From: Boesenbergia rotunda
Lineage: Eukaryota; Streptophyta; Magnoliopsida; Zingiberales; Zingiberaceae
Direction: 5' to 3'
Assembly: GCA_024364735.1 (NCBI GenBank)
Contig: JAGFNQ010008296.1
Span: 124,001 to 188,000 of the forward strand
Length of the DNA: 64,000 bases
This document shows, piece after piece, positions 25,413 to 37,500 of the stretch. The position numbers and the translations under genes are program-made. The notes below the pieces were generated by a model that worked only from the letters and a program-made list of their open reading frames with translations, was not told where the DNA came from and made no database searches. How positions within the stretch are numbered: position 1 is the stretch's first letter; the number at the start of each line of letters is the position of its first letter.

Positions 25413-27017
25413 TGTAGGACCGATGCACGTGAGAGGGGGGGTGAATCACGTAACTTTTGAAACTTTCGTTTTAAAATCAGAGTTGATAGAAAATCGTACG
25501 ATGCTTTGAAAAACGTGTGCGGCGGAAGAATTAAAACGAAACACGAAAGCGAAAAATAATAAAAAAATAAGCGATGAGTTTTACTTCGTTCGGAGCCTTC
25601 GGCGACTCCTACTCGAATGCCCAGGCTCCTTGAACCTTTCCTGTGGACAATCCACTAAAATTCTCTACCGGTAAACTCCCGGTAGAGCGATTCGAATACA
25701 AGATTAGGCGGAAGTGTAACAATCCTACACTTCCCCCTTAAATAATTTCAGTGCAGACAGAACAAATAAAAATGCGTTACCCAACACTTAAGATTATCTG
25801 AAGCAGCTTGGGTGTTGGGAGTGATCTTCCGGCTGCAGTCGGACAGCGTCGAGTCAAAGCATAAACCGCAGCAGGGGAGTGTGGAAGCCAGAGAGCGCCA
25901 AAGCTTAAACTCGACTTAAAAAAATATATTTCTTTAGAGGGCTCGCTTGCTTTTTTTTATAGTCCCTCGAGCTGCCAATATTCAATCCGATGCATGATCT
26001 TCTCAACCCAAACTTTATCCACCAGCAAGCTATTCTTAAATAATTTAAAAATAGCTAATTAAATTAAGATAAGAATGCATTTAGAGTTAATTAAAAATGC
26101 TCCACTTAAATTAAGATAAGAATGCTCCACTTAAATTAAAATAAGAATGCTCTACTTAAATTGAAAAAATAATTTAAATAAAGTTAGCAAGATATTCTTT
26201 GGAATAATCGAAAGAAGATAACGTTTCTATCCTTTGCTCCACTTAAATAAAAAATAATTTAAATAAAGTTAGCAAACTATTTTTTGGAATAATTCAAAGA
26301 AGATAACGTTTCTATCCTTTGCTCCACTTAAATTAAAAAATAATTTAAAGTTTAAACTCTCGTACAAAATAATATTTTATCATTAGTAGGAGTAATTTTA
26401 TTCTCAAATAAAATAAGAAATACGAATAATTTAAATAATAGTTTATCCTCCACTGAGGCTTTAGATGAGGAATAATTTTGTAACATTTACCTACAAAATC
26501 TAATTAGTTCACATATCAAATAAAACCTGTAAGATAAAGTTAATGCAATGGACTAAGATAAGAATGCTTTTAGAGTTAATTAGACCCCGTCCAAACCTCG
26601 ATAAGGATCTAACTAGGACTCAACCGAGGTCACCAAAATGGGCCTAAGTTGAACCACGCCTACAGTCCTAAAATAGGACCCGTTCTCACTGGTTCGCTCC
26701 TCCAGTGACTTACCTTACTTACCTCGTGCAGCTACTCAACTTCTTAACCCACCAGGTCTTCCCGCCAGGGCTGAACCACCCTGGTCTTTTTGCCAAGTTT
26801 CAACCAACTTGGGCTTCAGCCAGTTGTCAGACCTCGCGAACCCAACTGGACTTCCCGCTAGGACTCAACCACCCTGGACTTCAGCCTGGTGTCAGATCCT
26901 AAGTCTTTCAACCCTGCGCACTTAGTAAAGAGGTCAAAATCAAAAGCAAGCCTAACTTTAACCTATTTGTCATTCATCAAAACTTAAGTTTAACTATTAG
27001 TGCAAATTGCACCAGCA
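25413..27017 (+). mobile_element. LTR 3 (solo), inserted in the GC-rich remnant
   Basis: Begins TGTAGGACCGATGCACGTGAGAG with a G run and GTGAATCACG, and ends ATTGCACCAGCA. The flanks GTCTC (25408-25412) and ATCTC (27018-27022) agree at 4 of 5 positions. The interior has AT-rich near-repeats (AAATAAAGTTAGCAA, GATAACGTTTCTATCCTTTG, each twice, about 26180-26330) and near its end the ACTTGGGCTTCAG/CCTGGACTTCAG phrases typical of these LTRs. No internal region adjoins. Confidence 0.75.
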
Positions 27018-27100
27018 ATCTCGGGGGCTGGCATAACGAGGTGTGATCCCTGGGAATGGGTCTCCTGATTTGTGATCTTTTGGGGGCATGTCTACCGCGC

Positions 27101-27124
27101 GGGGGGGGGGGGGGGGGGGGGGGG
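27101..27124. repeat. G24 homopolymer
   Basis: Twenty-four consecutive G on the plus strand inside the third piece of the GC-rich remnant, preceded by CCGCGC. Length in such tracts is often wrong in assemblies. Glycine- or proline-rich frames through it are artefacts. Confidence 0.95.
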
Positions 27125-28369
27125 TGTCCCGGGGGATCCCCTTCCCGAGAGGGTCTCAGGGAGCTCCGAAAAGAGAGCCGTTCAGACTCGCTACGTCTTG
27201 CCACTCAGCTTATTCAGCCCACGTGTCCGCCACGGGATACTCAACCCCATCAAGTGTCTTAACAACTTTAGTTCTAGATATAAATATGATCCGTCAATAT
27301 TAGAGGGTCCATCATCAATAGACTTCAATATCTCCAAACTAAATAAAACACAAATGTTTCTTTATATTTTTGAAATTATTCAAACCGAGTTTGAAGTGAA
27401 GAAAGAGCTTGACCAATTATAAATAGGAAGTAATTAACTCGAAAAGATTCTTTAGGAGACTAGGTTATCTTTTTATTGTTGATCTCGTCAAATTGTATCT
27501 TTCTTCGAATGATGCGTTTTTCTCAAAAAACAGGTTTAATTCTCATGTCACTTGCAATATATGTTAGGACATGTTGAGAGCTAAAGGGGAATGATTAGCT
27601 TTGATCTTTGTTGTTTGTAGATTTGTTGCAGCAGAAAACTTGAGCAATGTTAATACCTTCTTCTTTATTTGCTATCCACCTCCTCGAGATAACTAATCTA
27701 AGGATCTATTCTTTCTCACTCTCACATTCACTATGAAAGTCTCCTTCGTGGAAGCGAAAAAGCCTCGTATAAACTCACAAGAAAACATCACAAGATACAA
27801 GCAAATACAAGATGAAATCTTACAAGATTTATAACAATAGCTCCTTTCTTCTAGATTAGACTCGCCCCTTGATGCTTAAAAATGCAACAACATTTCGCTA
27901 CAAGAACAAGCGAAGAAGAAAAGAGAAGAGTTTATTGCTTCAACCTATACAAAAATCCTATATACCCGTAACCTAGGGTTCCTTAATTGATTACCTAATC
28001 GATTATCACGTTGGATCTAGCCGTTCAACGACTATTATCCCAGGCTTAATCGATTACCTAATCTATTAAGAATGTCTAAATCAATTGTTCAATCGATTCA
28101 ACACCTTTATGTATCGTCACGCAACACAGCCACCAATCGATCACCTGATTGATTGGCCAACCCTTAATCGATAACTCAATTAATTAAAAAGGTTTCTGTT
28201 CTCGCGACGAAAGCCCAACCTGATCGATTTATGTTGCCCTTAATCGATCACCCAATCAACTATGGGTCATTATGTTTCTCGCAAAAAACAATGCTCCAAT
28301 CGATTACCTGATCGATTAGATTAGGGCCCTGAATCACAATGGAAGTGCCCTAAATGTCATTTATTAGGC

Positions 28370-28377
28370 TATAAATA
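28370..28377 (+). promoter_or_regulatory. TATA box of the Copia LTR
   Basis: TATAAATA in CTATAAATAGTCC, about 320 bp before the primer-binding site, the expected place for the retrotransposon promoter. Transcription would start near 28400. Confidence 0.6.
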
Positions 28378-28759
28378 GTCCTCTAGAGCTAGGACTTAAT
28401 ATAACAATTTGTAATTCAAGTTCTAGTCTTTTCAAGAGTTGTTTAACGTCTGTAAGGGGCTTCTCCGCCTACACCAAAGGAGTTTTGTTTTGTGAACTTT
28501 TTCAATTCATGGATTACCAATCACTCTAGTTGCAACCAAGTAATTCTTTCTATCTCTTACTAGTTTAGATTATGTTGTTGATTTGCCTTAACTGCTTAAA
28601 CTAACTTTTATATTTGTTAATAATTAGCAAAAAATCTAGTTTGAATTTGGAAGGACTATTCACCCCCTTTAGTAGGCCTATACGAGACCCACAAGTGGTA
28701 TCAGAGCAAGACACATTTTTGAAGGATTAACCACGAGTTAAAGCAACAAGATCATGACC

Positions 28760-29190
28760 TAACCAACTATCCACCTACTAAAGTTTGAGGGGTAGTTAGC
28801 TATGTGGAAACGCCGGATGGAGGTATTTTTCAAAATCGACTTTAATTTTTTTTTTAATAATGAAACATGGTTTTGTAGTACCTGAAGACAACGAAAAGCA
28901 CATCTAGACGAAGAAGGAACAAGCCGACTTTGTAACTAATGGAAAAGTAGAATTCCATCTACTAACCATATTACCGGCTCAGGAAGTAAACCGGATTTGC
29001 ACGTAGACATTAGCTAAGAAGCTATGGGAGAAGTTCCTAAAGCTGCACGAAGGGACCTCAGAAATGAAACTAGCACGACGAGATCTACTCTGAAACGAAT
29101 TAACTAATCTCTGAATGAACGAAGGAGAAACAGTAGCCAAATTACACTCAAGGATAAAGGAGTTGATTATCGTTTATGATGATATTTTTA
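28760..29190 (+). pseudogene. Decayed Copia gag (UBN2-type) start
   Basis: Conceptual translation in shifting frames gives AMWKRRMEVFFKIDFN, then EKHI-stop-TKKEQADF, EVNRICT-stop-TLAKKLWEKF, LHEGTSEMKLARRDLL and MNEGETVAKLHSRIKELI. The order TAKELWEKL..EGTS..K.AR..LL and then ..GET....SR matches gag proteins of plant Copia elements. Several stops and a T-run slip make it non-functional. Confidence 0.75.
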
Positions 29191-29439
29191 AAAAAAATGA
29201 AAATGATGAGATTTTTTTTTAAAAAATCGGTTGCAAGAGTTCTTCCTTAGAATTACTATGATAAAATAGTTCAAAACTCTATATGTGTTTAATTGTTTTA
29301 AATTTTCTTTTCCCCTATATTTCACTTTTTTATAATTAACTATGAAAAATTAGAAATACAAAAATTATTTTAAATTTATATTTGTATTAATATTATTATA
29401 TATATATATATATATTTATTTTTAAAATACTAAATTTAA

Positions 29440-31000
29440 AAATTAAGATGGTAACTTACATGTTCTAGAAAATTTACATCATGTACCAAATTCGAAAACG
29501 AAAAAAATGATATACTCAATGCCTATTTTACCCTTCTTACCATTCTCAAGAGATTGGTAGATTTACTAATATAGCAATTGATTGGTAAATCTGTTAATCG
29601 ATTATGAATGATTATGTGGTTATGTAACATTCCATAAATAGAGTGTAACAATCGATTGGTAGAATTTAACCTGATCGAAAACAAGTTAAAAAAATTATTG
29701 CTATTAATATTGTGTGTCAAAATTGATGTTTAAGGATATATATATATATATATAATTAGGAGAATTAGACTAATATATATGACTTATTTCATGACATTCC
29801 GAGCTTCCTAAGTCTATTAGTTGATTGAGTCATAATACACTCAGTGAAAAAATTTAATGAAACGCTCAGTGAATGATGTGACACTTTGCATGCACATGTC
29901 TGATTATCACTCGGACATCATCGGCGGCTTCCGGCCGCCGTCTCGAATCAAACTATATCCTGGGGGGCACAGTGAACCCGTCAGATATCGCTACATGTAA
30001 AATGTCACGTCATTCACTGAGTTTTCCCTTGAGATTTTTTCACTGAGCATATCATTTTCCTAGTCGATTTTGGCTCGCTTTCGATGAAAATTAATTGATA
30101 GACCTAGAGAGCTCGGAATAACATGGAACTAGGTCTTATGTGTTCGTATAATTCTCTCGATTATATTCTTACCTTTAAACATTATTTACCTATGCCATAT
30201 TGAGAGCAATACTTTTGTTGAATATAAATTAGATTTTTCTAATGCATTTATGTTTTAAAAATTATTTCTCACGATATGACGTATGAAAATGATATTCAAG
30301 GACACGAACATAATTAGAAGAACTAAAAAAATATATATGAATTGATTTCATGTCATTCCTAGCTCTCTATGTCCATTAGTTTATTTTGACCCAGTTTAGA
30401 GTAAAATTGACTGATGGACTTAGAGAGTTCGAAATTATATGAAATTGAGATCCTATGTGTTCATCTATTTCTCTCGATTATATTCATATTCTCAGACATT
30501 ATTTCTATGTGCCATATCAAGAGTAATAATTTTTTTTGAACACGAATAGGTGGGAAAAATCCGATTCATATTAAAAAAATTATTGCTCTCAATATAACAT
30601 ATAAAAATAATATTTGAGGGTATGAATATAATCAGGAGAAATATATGAATACATAAGACTCCATTATCATGTTATTTCGAAAAATTTAAATCCATTAGTC
30701 ATTTTAGGCATGACATGAAATCAAATTTTATGTGCTGGTCTAGTTTTTCAAATTTTATCCATGCTCTCGAACATCATTTATATATGTCATATTGAGAGAA
30801 ATAATTTTTTAAACATGAATCATATTTTTTTTAATCGTTGTTACAATATAACAATCAATTCAGAATATTACAAACAATGCCTGAATCGATTGCTACAGTT
30901 ATTCATAGGGGTAAAAAAGACATAGGGTATGTGATTTTACCATTTTTAAACTCAAGTACATAATTTGGATATTTTATATCTTGAGTTACATGATTTTGTC
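29440..31000. mobile_element. Foldback-like array of three palindromic units
   Basis: Three tandem units, about 29700-30180, 30245-30530 and 30585-30815, are each an imperfect inverted repeat. The inward arm runs ATTGCTCTCAATAT, then AATATAATCAGGAGAA, then TTTCATGTCATTCC, then AGCTCTCTAAGTCCATTAG, and the outward arm is its complement. Outside them, about 29440-29560 and 30890-30990 look like diverged inverted ends (shared GTACC/GTACTT..TTTTACCC text). The loop of unit 1 contains a separate MITE (29840-30047). No coding capacity. Exact ends and target duplication are unresolved. Confidence 0.65.
29840..30047. mobile_element. MITE with CTCAGTGAA ends and GC-rich core
   Basis: Inverted ends of about 60 bp: CTCAGTGAAAAAAT, then a second CTCAGTGAATGA, then GTGACA(C/T)TTT(G/A)CATG, mirrored at the right end. 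The core at about 29931-29984 (CCGGCCGCCGTC, ACTATATCCTGGG, CACAGTGAACCCGTC) is shared with the MITE at 53.1 kb and, with other ends, the one at 13.1 kb. It interrupts the first palindromic unit around it. Confidence 0.85.
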
Positions 31001-31539
31001 ATTTTTAAACTCAGATAGGTTATTTAGGTATTCCGTATCTTCAACTATTTGATTCAATAGTTGGTAGAAAAAAATAAATATGAATAAATTTAGAAGACCA
31101 TTATACATATACTATTCAAATTTAAAATAAATTTATTTTTTTAAGACCATTAATAACTTTTCATTAAAACTTATTAATATTTTTGTAAAAAAATTATAGA
31201 TAAATTAAAAAGATCGAGTGAACAATGCCAATTTATGTAAAATTAATATTTTTAAAATCATCAAAAGTGTTTAATAAAATAATTAAGTATTTATTTGTTT
31301 ATTCGATTCAATACAAATAGAAAGATGATGGGTAATTTATAAATTTTCAAAATCTAAGTATAAATTGACGGAATACTAAACCCTAATAAAGACTCTCCAT
31401 CTTCCCTAGCGCCTACCCAGCGATTACTCGAACGCACTCAATCTGCTTCGCCACTCCCTCCGTCCGAGTCCGTTCTTGCCTTCCGCCTTCTTCAAAAGGA
31501 TTTGATTTGGAGGCAGAGCCTGCCACGCCGCTGTCGGTA

Positions 31540-34500
31540 ATGAGATCAAAGTCGAACCCCGACTACGAGGCGTTGCGAGACCTCTTCCGTCCGCACGTTG
31601 AGTCCTTTGATTCCTTTATCGATGAGGGTCTTGAAAAGATATTTAATGGAATACGCCCCGTAGAAATCGTTGACCGTATAACTGGCGTCAAGCTCAGAAA
31701 TATCCTTTATACAGTTTGTTAGTTATTCACATTATTTGTCTCATTGTTTCGTCACAGTCGTTCCCTATCTTCCTCGCTCGTTTGATGATCTATTTTTTTC
31801 TTAACCGACTTGAATACTTTCCATAGAGAATCCGCAGTTACTTCCTCCAACAAAAGAAGGGCGGCTAAACGAACCCTTGTATCCCCATGAGGTTGGTGTT
31901 CCTGTTTCAAAAATTAAATCTTTTGTATGTTGATTTATTTTGCCAGTGATTGCGACATATCTTACAAAAAACAGTGTAGGCAAGCCAAAACAACTTATAA
32001 AGGATATTTCAAGGCGTCATTGTGTTGTCAGTATGATGAGGGTGTCATTGTTAGAGATTCTATCAACTTCGGATATCTTCCAATAATGTTGAAGGTACGA
32101 TGATTCACCGTTCTGTGTTTTCTTTTTTTATATTTCCCTGTTAATTTTCTGTTACTAGATATAATATTATAACACGTCCCCTCCGAGAAAGTAAGTCTTT
32201 GAGGTTTTCAACTGTCGATAGAAGAGAGTTGACACAACTTCTTGTATATAAGATAACATAACACATGCTTGAACTTGCTAATGGTTATTTCTGGATCATA
32301 TTTGTATTTTCTGCTTGTGCAATTAAAGTTTATTTGTTAGTTTTGTTTGAGAAGGATGCAAGGGAATTCAGGCACTGCATTGATAAGACATTCAGTTGGG
32401 ATTTTAGAATCATGCAGACTGAAAAAACTCCCATGGAGTTAAATTATTAAGCGGTAGATTTTTAGCTGCATTCTCCAAGTACAGGAAAAATGCAAGGATG
32501 TTGTAGTGGGTATGTAATGGTCAGTCATTCAAGGGAAGCACATAGGTGCCATGTTTTGAATTATTCCAATCAACTGCTATGTTCTGCTTTCTGATGTTTA
32601 TAAGTTGCATTGTTCATGAAATAATAATCTTGGTTGCCAAATATTTCTTTTGAAATAGGCTATTGTTTTAGGCATTTTCTGTGTACAATTTATGAAATAT
32701 TGCTGTTAGAAGGTAAGTTGCTTCATGAAAATCCATGGTTATAATGTATAAATTGACTAATACATTAAGGAAGATCTTAGCTAATTGCATTTTTTGTCTT
32801 TTCAGTCTATTAAGCGCTTGTTTGGTTCCGTATAATGATTGTTTAGTTTTTTTCTTCTTGTCATTCAACACTGTGTTAAATATTTTCAGTCAAAACTCTG
32901 CCACCTGAGGGGTGCTGACCCTCAAAAGCTTGTTTTCCACAAAGAGGAGGCAACAGAAATGGGTGGGTAGGTGTCCTTTTCAATCACTAGCTACATCCTC
33001 TCCTTGTATTTTATTAGACTTATTTGATATCCATATAATCACTTTTTTTTTGGTTAAGAAATAAGTCTTTTTGTTTCCTGGAAATGTTGAACATTATATT
33101 GCTCACATACCATGACACAACTATATGCAATAGATACATGAATTCAATCTTGAGTTGAGATGAATCAAAGTTGAGCATGATTAAGTTTCTTATGTTAAAA
33201 CAAAATAAAGATTTGACATTTGTTTATACCTTCCTAGGTACTTCATTTGCACCGGAATGGAGCGACTTGCACGACTTTTAATTATACAAAAGCGTAATTA
33301 TGTGAGATGCTTGTTGTAACTTTTACTTTTCTCATTTCTCTACTTTTGACTGTTCTCTTAGCTTGCTGATGTAAATGTAACTTGTGATTTAGCCGCTGAG
33401 CATGGTGCGCAGATCATTGACTAATCGTGGACCAGGCTACAGTGACAAAGCAGTGGTTATCAGGTGCTTTCATTTGTTCTACTCTTTTGTGTATACATGT
33501 TAACATGTTCTGAAATAATTTATTTTTTGTGGCGCTATGAAGTATCATCGATCTACTCTCAGACAGAAACTTTATGTTTCATTTTTCTTGCATTTAGGTG
33601 ATATAAACTATGATTGTTAGTTCTGAATCACTATGGCTATCATGCAAACTGAGAAATGTTATGCAAGCTAGAAGATAATGTACCAAGCAACCCAAGGGCT
33701 GAAATATCCATAATTAACGGAAATAATATTTTGTGAGCCTTGTGATCTTCCGTCGACACTCATGAATAACTGAGAGGAAATATAAGAGAAGAGAAGGGCA
33801 TAATTGGATTCCTTTGGTTTAAGGCAAGGGAGACTAAAAATTTCCCCTCATGTCTCTTAAATTTGTTAGGACACGTATGAGGGGGGGGGGGGATAACTCG
33901 CTTCACTTTTTTTATTTGTAGCGGAAACTAGAAGCAAATCACACTAACGCCTTCGATTTACTTGGTATCCACCTCCTTGGGGTGACTAATCTAAAAGTTC
34001 GACTCTCTCTCATAGCTTCACTATGAAACCTCATTCTCGAAAACTTTTCAGAGGCGAAGAAGTCTCGTACACTTGTTCTCACAAGAACACAACAAGTATG
34101 ACAAAATACATAAGCAAAAATGTAAATAAACGCTTTACAATGAGATCTTGCTTAGATTGCTATCTTGTTGTTTGGAAATGCTTCTTGTTGACTCAGAAAT
34201 ACAGCAACACTTCGCTTTCGAATCCCCAAGAATTGACGTCAAAGAAACTCCAGGAACCCCCTTTACTAGGGGTTGTTTCGGGCTTAAAAAATGTCTCTCA
34301 ATCTATTAGCCTTACCTCAATCGATTTCCAAATCAGATCGATTGTTCAAACCCTACAGAAAGACTCTTTTTTGCTCGCCCAATCGATTGGTGAGTCATAC
34401 CAATTTGTTGACAACATTTAATCAATTGACCCAATCGATTCAGAAGCTTTTTGTTCTTCGCTAAATTACTCCAATCAATTAGCCTAATTGATTGACCATT

Positions 34501-37500
34501 GCCGAATCTATTGTCCCAATCGATTCCAGCAACTTCTGTGCTCTTCGTGAAAGCCTCTAATCGATTGGCCTAATCGATTCCAACATTCCTGTTCTCTTTT
34601 GAAAAAACTCCCAATAAATTAGCCAAATCGAATGGTTTAGCCTCAATCGATTGCCCCAATCAATTCCACGGTTTCTGTTCTCTCGCCAAAAAGTTCCCAA
34701 TTGATTAGCCTAATCATTGGCTTAGCCTTAATCAATTGCCCTAATCAATTTGACGACCTTCTGTGCTCTTGCGAAAAACACTCTCAATCGATTACAACAA
34801 TCGATTGCTTTGGGCCAATCGATTACACTAATCGATTGCCCAAACCTTAACTCTCAACCCGAGTTAGGGTTCCTTTGCCCAACCCTAGTCATCCGTGACT
34901 CGGAATTCTCGTTGCCTAGCATCCAGTCAACCTTGACCTGCAAGGGTTTCTTTACCAAGTGTCCGGTTAACCTTTGAGGCTTTGACCCACTTGAACTTTC
35001 CATCTCGTGCCAAGTGTTCGGTCCTCCGTGACTCACTTGGACTTTTCCATTGTTAACTTTCCGTTGGATTTTCGATCATCAAGTGTTGGTCGACCTTTGA
35101 CCCACTTGGACTTTCCCTTGCCTTGCCCCGGTAGCACTTCCATTGCCTATTTCCTAACTAGGTCTTCCACTACCTAGGCTTGCTAGAATTTCCATTGCCT
35201 AGTCTCGACTAGGTCTTCTACTGCCTAGCCCCACTAAGACTTCTATTGCTTAGTTTCCAATTAGGTCTTCCCGCTAGGACTTCTATTGCTTAGTTCTCAA
35301 CTATGTCTTCCACGCTTAGCCTCGCTAGGACTCTTCGTTGCCTAACCTTTAGTTAGGACTTTTCCAGTCAAGTATCTGGTGCTCGCCTGATCTACTTGAC
35401 TTCTCTCTCATATATTGTCAAATATCAAAACTCATGCTCGGACCAACCCGAGCTTAGTCAAACTGGTCAACTTTAACCCGAGGACGATTGCACCAACAAA
35501 ATTGATCTTTTTAGACTAAGAAGCCCTAGTTAACAATCAGGATGTTACCTAACATAAAGATATTAAATGTGTTACCTGAATATGTTGACCAAAGTTATCT
35601 TTGTAATATCATAAGGTGATTATCTATGCATTGATTACGCTTTTTGAGTCTATTTAGGTTTTGCTAGAACTTGAAGTACTATGAAATATTTGGTACATTT
35701 ACTTTTATTTATTGATTTGCTCTTGATAGGTCTCTAGTACATAAAATGATTTTTCTAGCTCTTCACAAAGTGGTGTGTAAGTCACCATCACTGTTTCTCA
35801 CTCTTCTTGATCTTTGCTTGTTGTATAGGAGTGTTAGGCATTTTAGCCGGCTTGGAATGTAAAACTCTTAGTTATTTTTTTTGAATATAGGAATTTTTTT
35901 GCATCATAATGATTTGATTAGTCTTAAATTATAGCTTTTCACGCACTATCCTCTGTTAATGCACTAAAGAAATTTGTTGGTGTAATTCTGTATTTTATCA
36001 AACTCTTGTTTCCTAGATGTACTCGAGAAGACCAAACTTCTGTCACTCTCAAGTTATACTACCTTGAAAATGGAAGCGCAAGACTTGGATTCTGGTAGTA
36101 TTCATATTTAATTTGCTCCACAAGTCAATCAACATCTGGATTTTTGAAATTTAATGTATTATTCAACCTTCTAGGATAAGAGGAAGAGAGTTTTTGCTTC
36201 CAGTTGGTATTATTTTGAAGGTGCCTTATCCTAAACTTGAAATTATATATTTTTTTTGTTCTTTAAATTGCTTAGTTTTAGTATAAAATGAAGACTGCTT
36301 GTTGACTCAATGTAAATCATTAAAGGGATGTTGTTTTTATTCTAGGAATTTTTTATTATCAATCTTGAGAAACCTTGAGTATTGTTATGCTTCATTTATA
36401 TACACTTTACTGATAGTCTGGTAATTTAACATACAATTGTAGTACTAAGTATTTGTATTCTCATGTTTAATGTTGTCCTCATAGAGAAGAACATGCTGTG
36501 TATCATTTGGGCGGGGTTGTTTAACAATGGTTTGACACCGTTTCTTGTCTGGATATGCTTAGATCCTATATCTGTGTGGAGTAAGTGCATTGAATTACCA
36601 ATACCATGACTTGCGCGTTGCTAAATTGCAAATGCAGCATAGATACTCAGATTGAGCTACCATTTGGATCCTTAGTTTAAATATGATTGGAGTCAAAGCA
36701 ATCTACAATTGATCAAAATTTACTCATATATTCATTTTATTTAGTAATATCATCTTAAAACTTTCAGTTGTTGTATACTTGTATGACCAAATGTGGTCCA
36801 TCAGCAGTTTCATCATCAAGTGAAGCCTAAAGGTAAATTTTATTTCTTTTGATCAAGGTAGTTAAAATCGGGATTTTAACTTGAATCGGAAGGGGTATTT
36901 AAAATCGTAAATCGTATCGTAAGATTTTATAAAATTCCTATATATATGCATATAAAATTATAAAGTCATATATATGGATGTAAAATAGCATAAATAATAA
37001 AAAAAACTTTTAAAACGCTAAACAAACTTAGAAGCCATCAACGAAGTATAGCAAACAGAGGAAGCTGAGTGCAGTAGCAATGGAGGTCGAGGAAGCTTCA
37101 CAAATCACAATCGCAGCAATGGAGGCCAAGGAGAGCAACAACAATGGAGGTCGAGGAAGCTTTGAGAAGAACAACAGTAATGGAAGTCGAAGACGCGCAC
37201 GAGGGATGCTGAAGACCCGCAATAGGGACGCGCAACAAGGAAGATTAATGCGCGTAGCAGAGACGTGCAGGGACGTAGAAGAAAGATGCTAGGGAAGAGG
37301 GAAGAAGAAAACCAAGTAGGGAAGAAGATCCGCAACAACGACGCCGAAGACGCGAGCAGGGACGCCTCGACGCATGAAGATGAGAAGTGGAAGGCGACGC
37401 ACGAAGATGAGAAGTGGAAGATGAGAAGCGACACACGCGACGTGATTAGGGCACGCACGCGAAGCAAGAAGAAAACCAGGCAGGTTTTTTTAGAATTGAA

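Larger units (their letters stand above)
21447..27250. mobile_element. GC-rich LTR-like remnant broken into three pieces
   Basis: Pieces 21447-21593, 25012-25412 and 27018 to about 27250 total roughly 0.8 kb and join at the two LTR insertion points: the text either side of 21594-25011 reads CCACCC / CACTCTGATGTTCAAGTCA, and either side of 25413-27017 reads GAGGTGGTCTC / TCTCGGGGGCTGG. Such TTCAAGTCA and CTCGGGGGCT phrases are common in plant LTRs, but no primer-binding site or coding part remains, so the superfamily is open. It sits inside the hAT transposase remnant. Its own target duplication was not found. Confidence 0.55.
20664..27560 (-). pseudogene. hAT transposase (TTF/ZMYM1-like) remnant, split by later insertions
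   Basis: Conceptual translation on the minus strand gives pieces of a hAT transposase of the TTF-zinc-finger/DUF4371 type. The upstream piece (27560 to about 27258) reads KPVF-stop-EKRI, RRKIQFDE, SPKESFRVNYFLFIIGQ and, after a frame change, SNIDGSYLYLELKLLR. The downstream piece (about 21430-20664) reads AIDVLNYLKK, RILLIIPVT, GSVERNFSMLKLIKTYLR and ends in the dimerisation region. At least three in-frame stops and one frame change make it dead. About 5.8 kb of LTR DNA separates LELKLLR from AIDVLNYLKK, and a hAT MITE splits codons at 20871-21326. The coordinates span the whole split gene; only its two ends are transposase sequence. Confidence 0.85.
27562..29205 (+). mobile_element. Truncated Ty1/Copia retrotransposon: LTR, primer site, start of gag
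   Basis: The LTR runs from TGTTAGGACATG (27562) to CCCACA (28693). Next comes TGGTATCAGAGC (28696-28707), complementary to initiator tRNA-Met and the usual Copia primer-binding site. The LTR shares its 5' region with LTR 1 and the LTR at 33864 and has paired ATCGAT motifs at about 27983-28318. The remaining internal sequence is a decayed gag to about 29190; the rest of the element and the 3' LTR are missing. It is inserted in the hAT remnant, just upstream of the KPVF codons. Confidence 0.85.

Noticed and set aside
27072..27422. Glycine-rich ORF
   Set aside because: The glycines come from a G24 homopolymer in LTR debris, and the rest overlaps the dead hAT transposase on the other strand.
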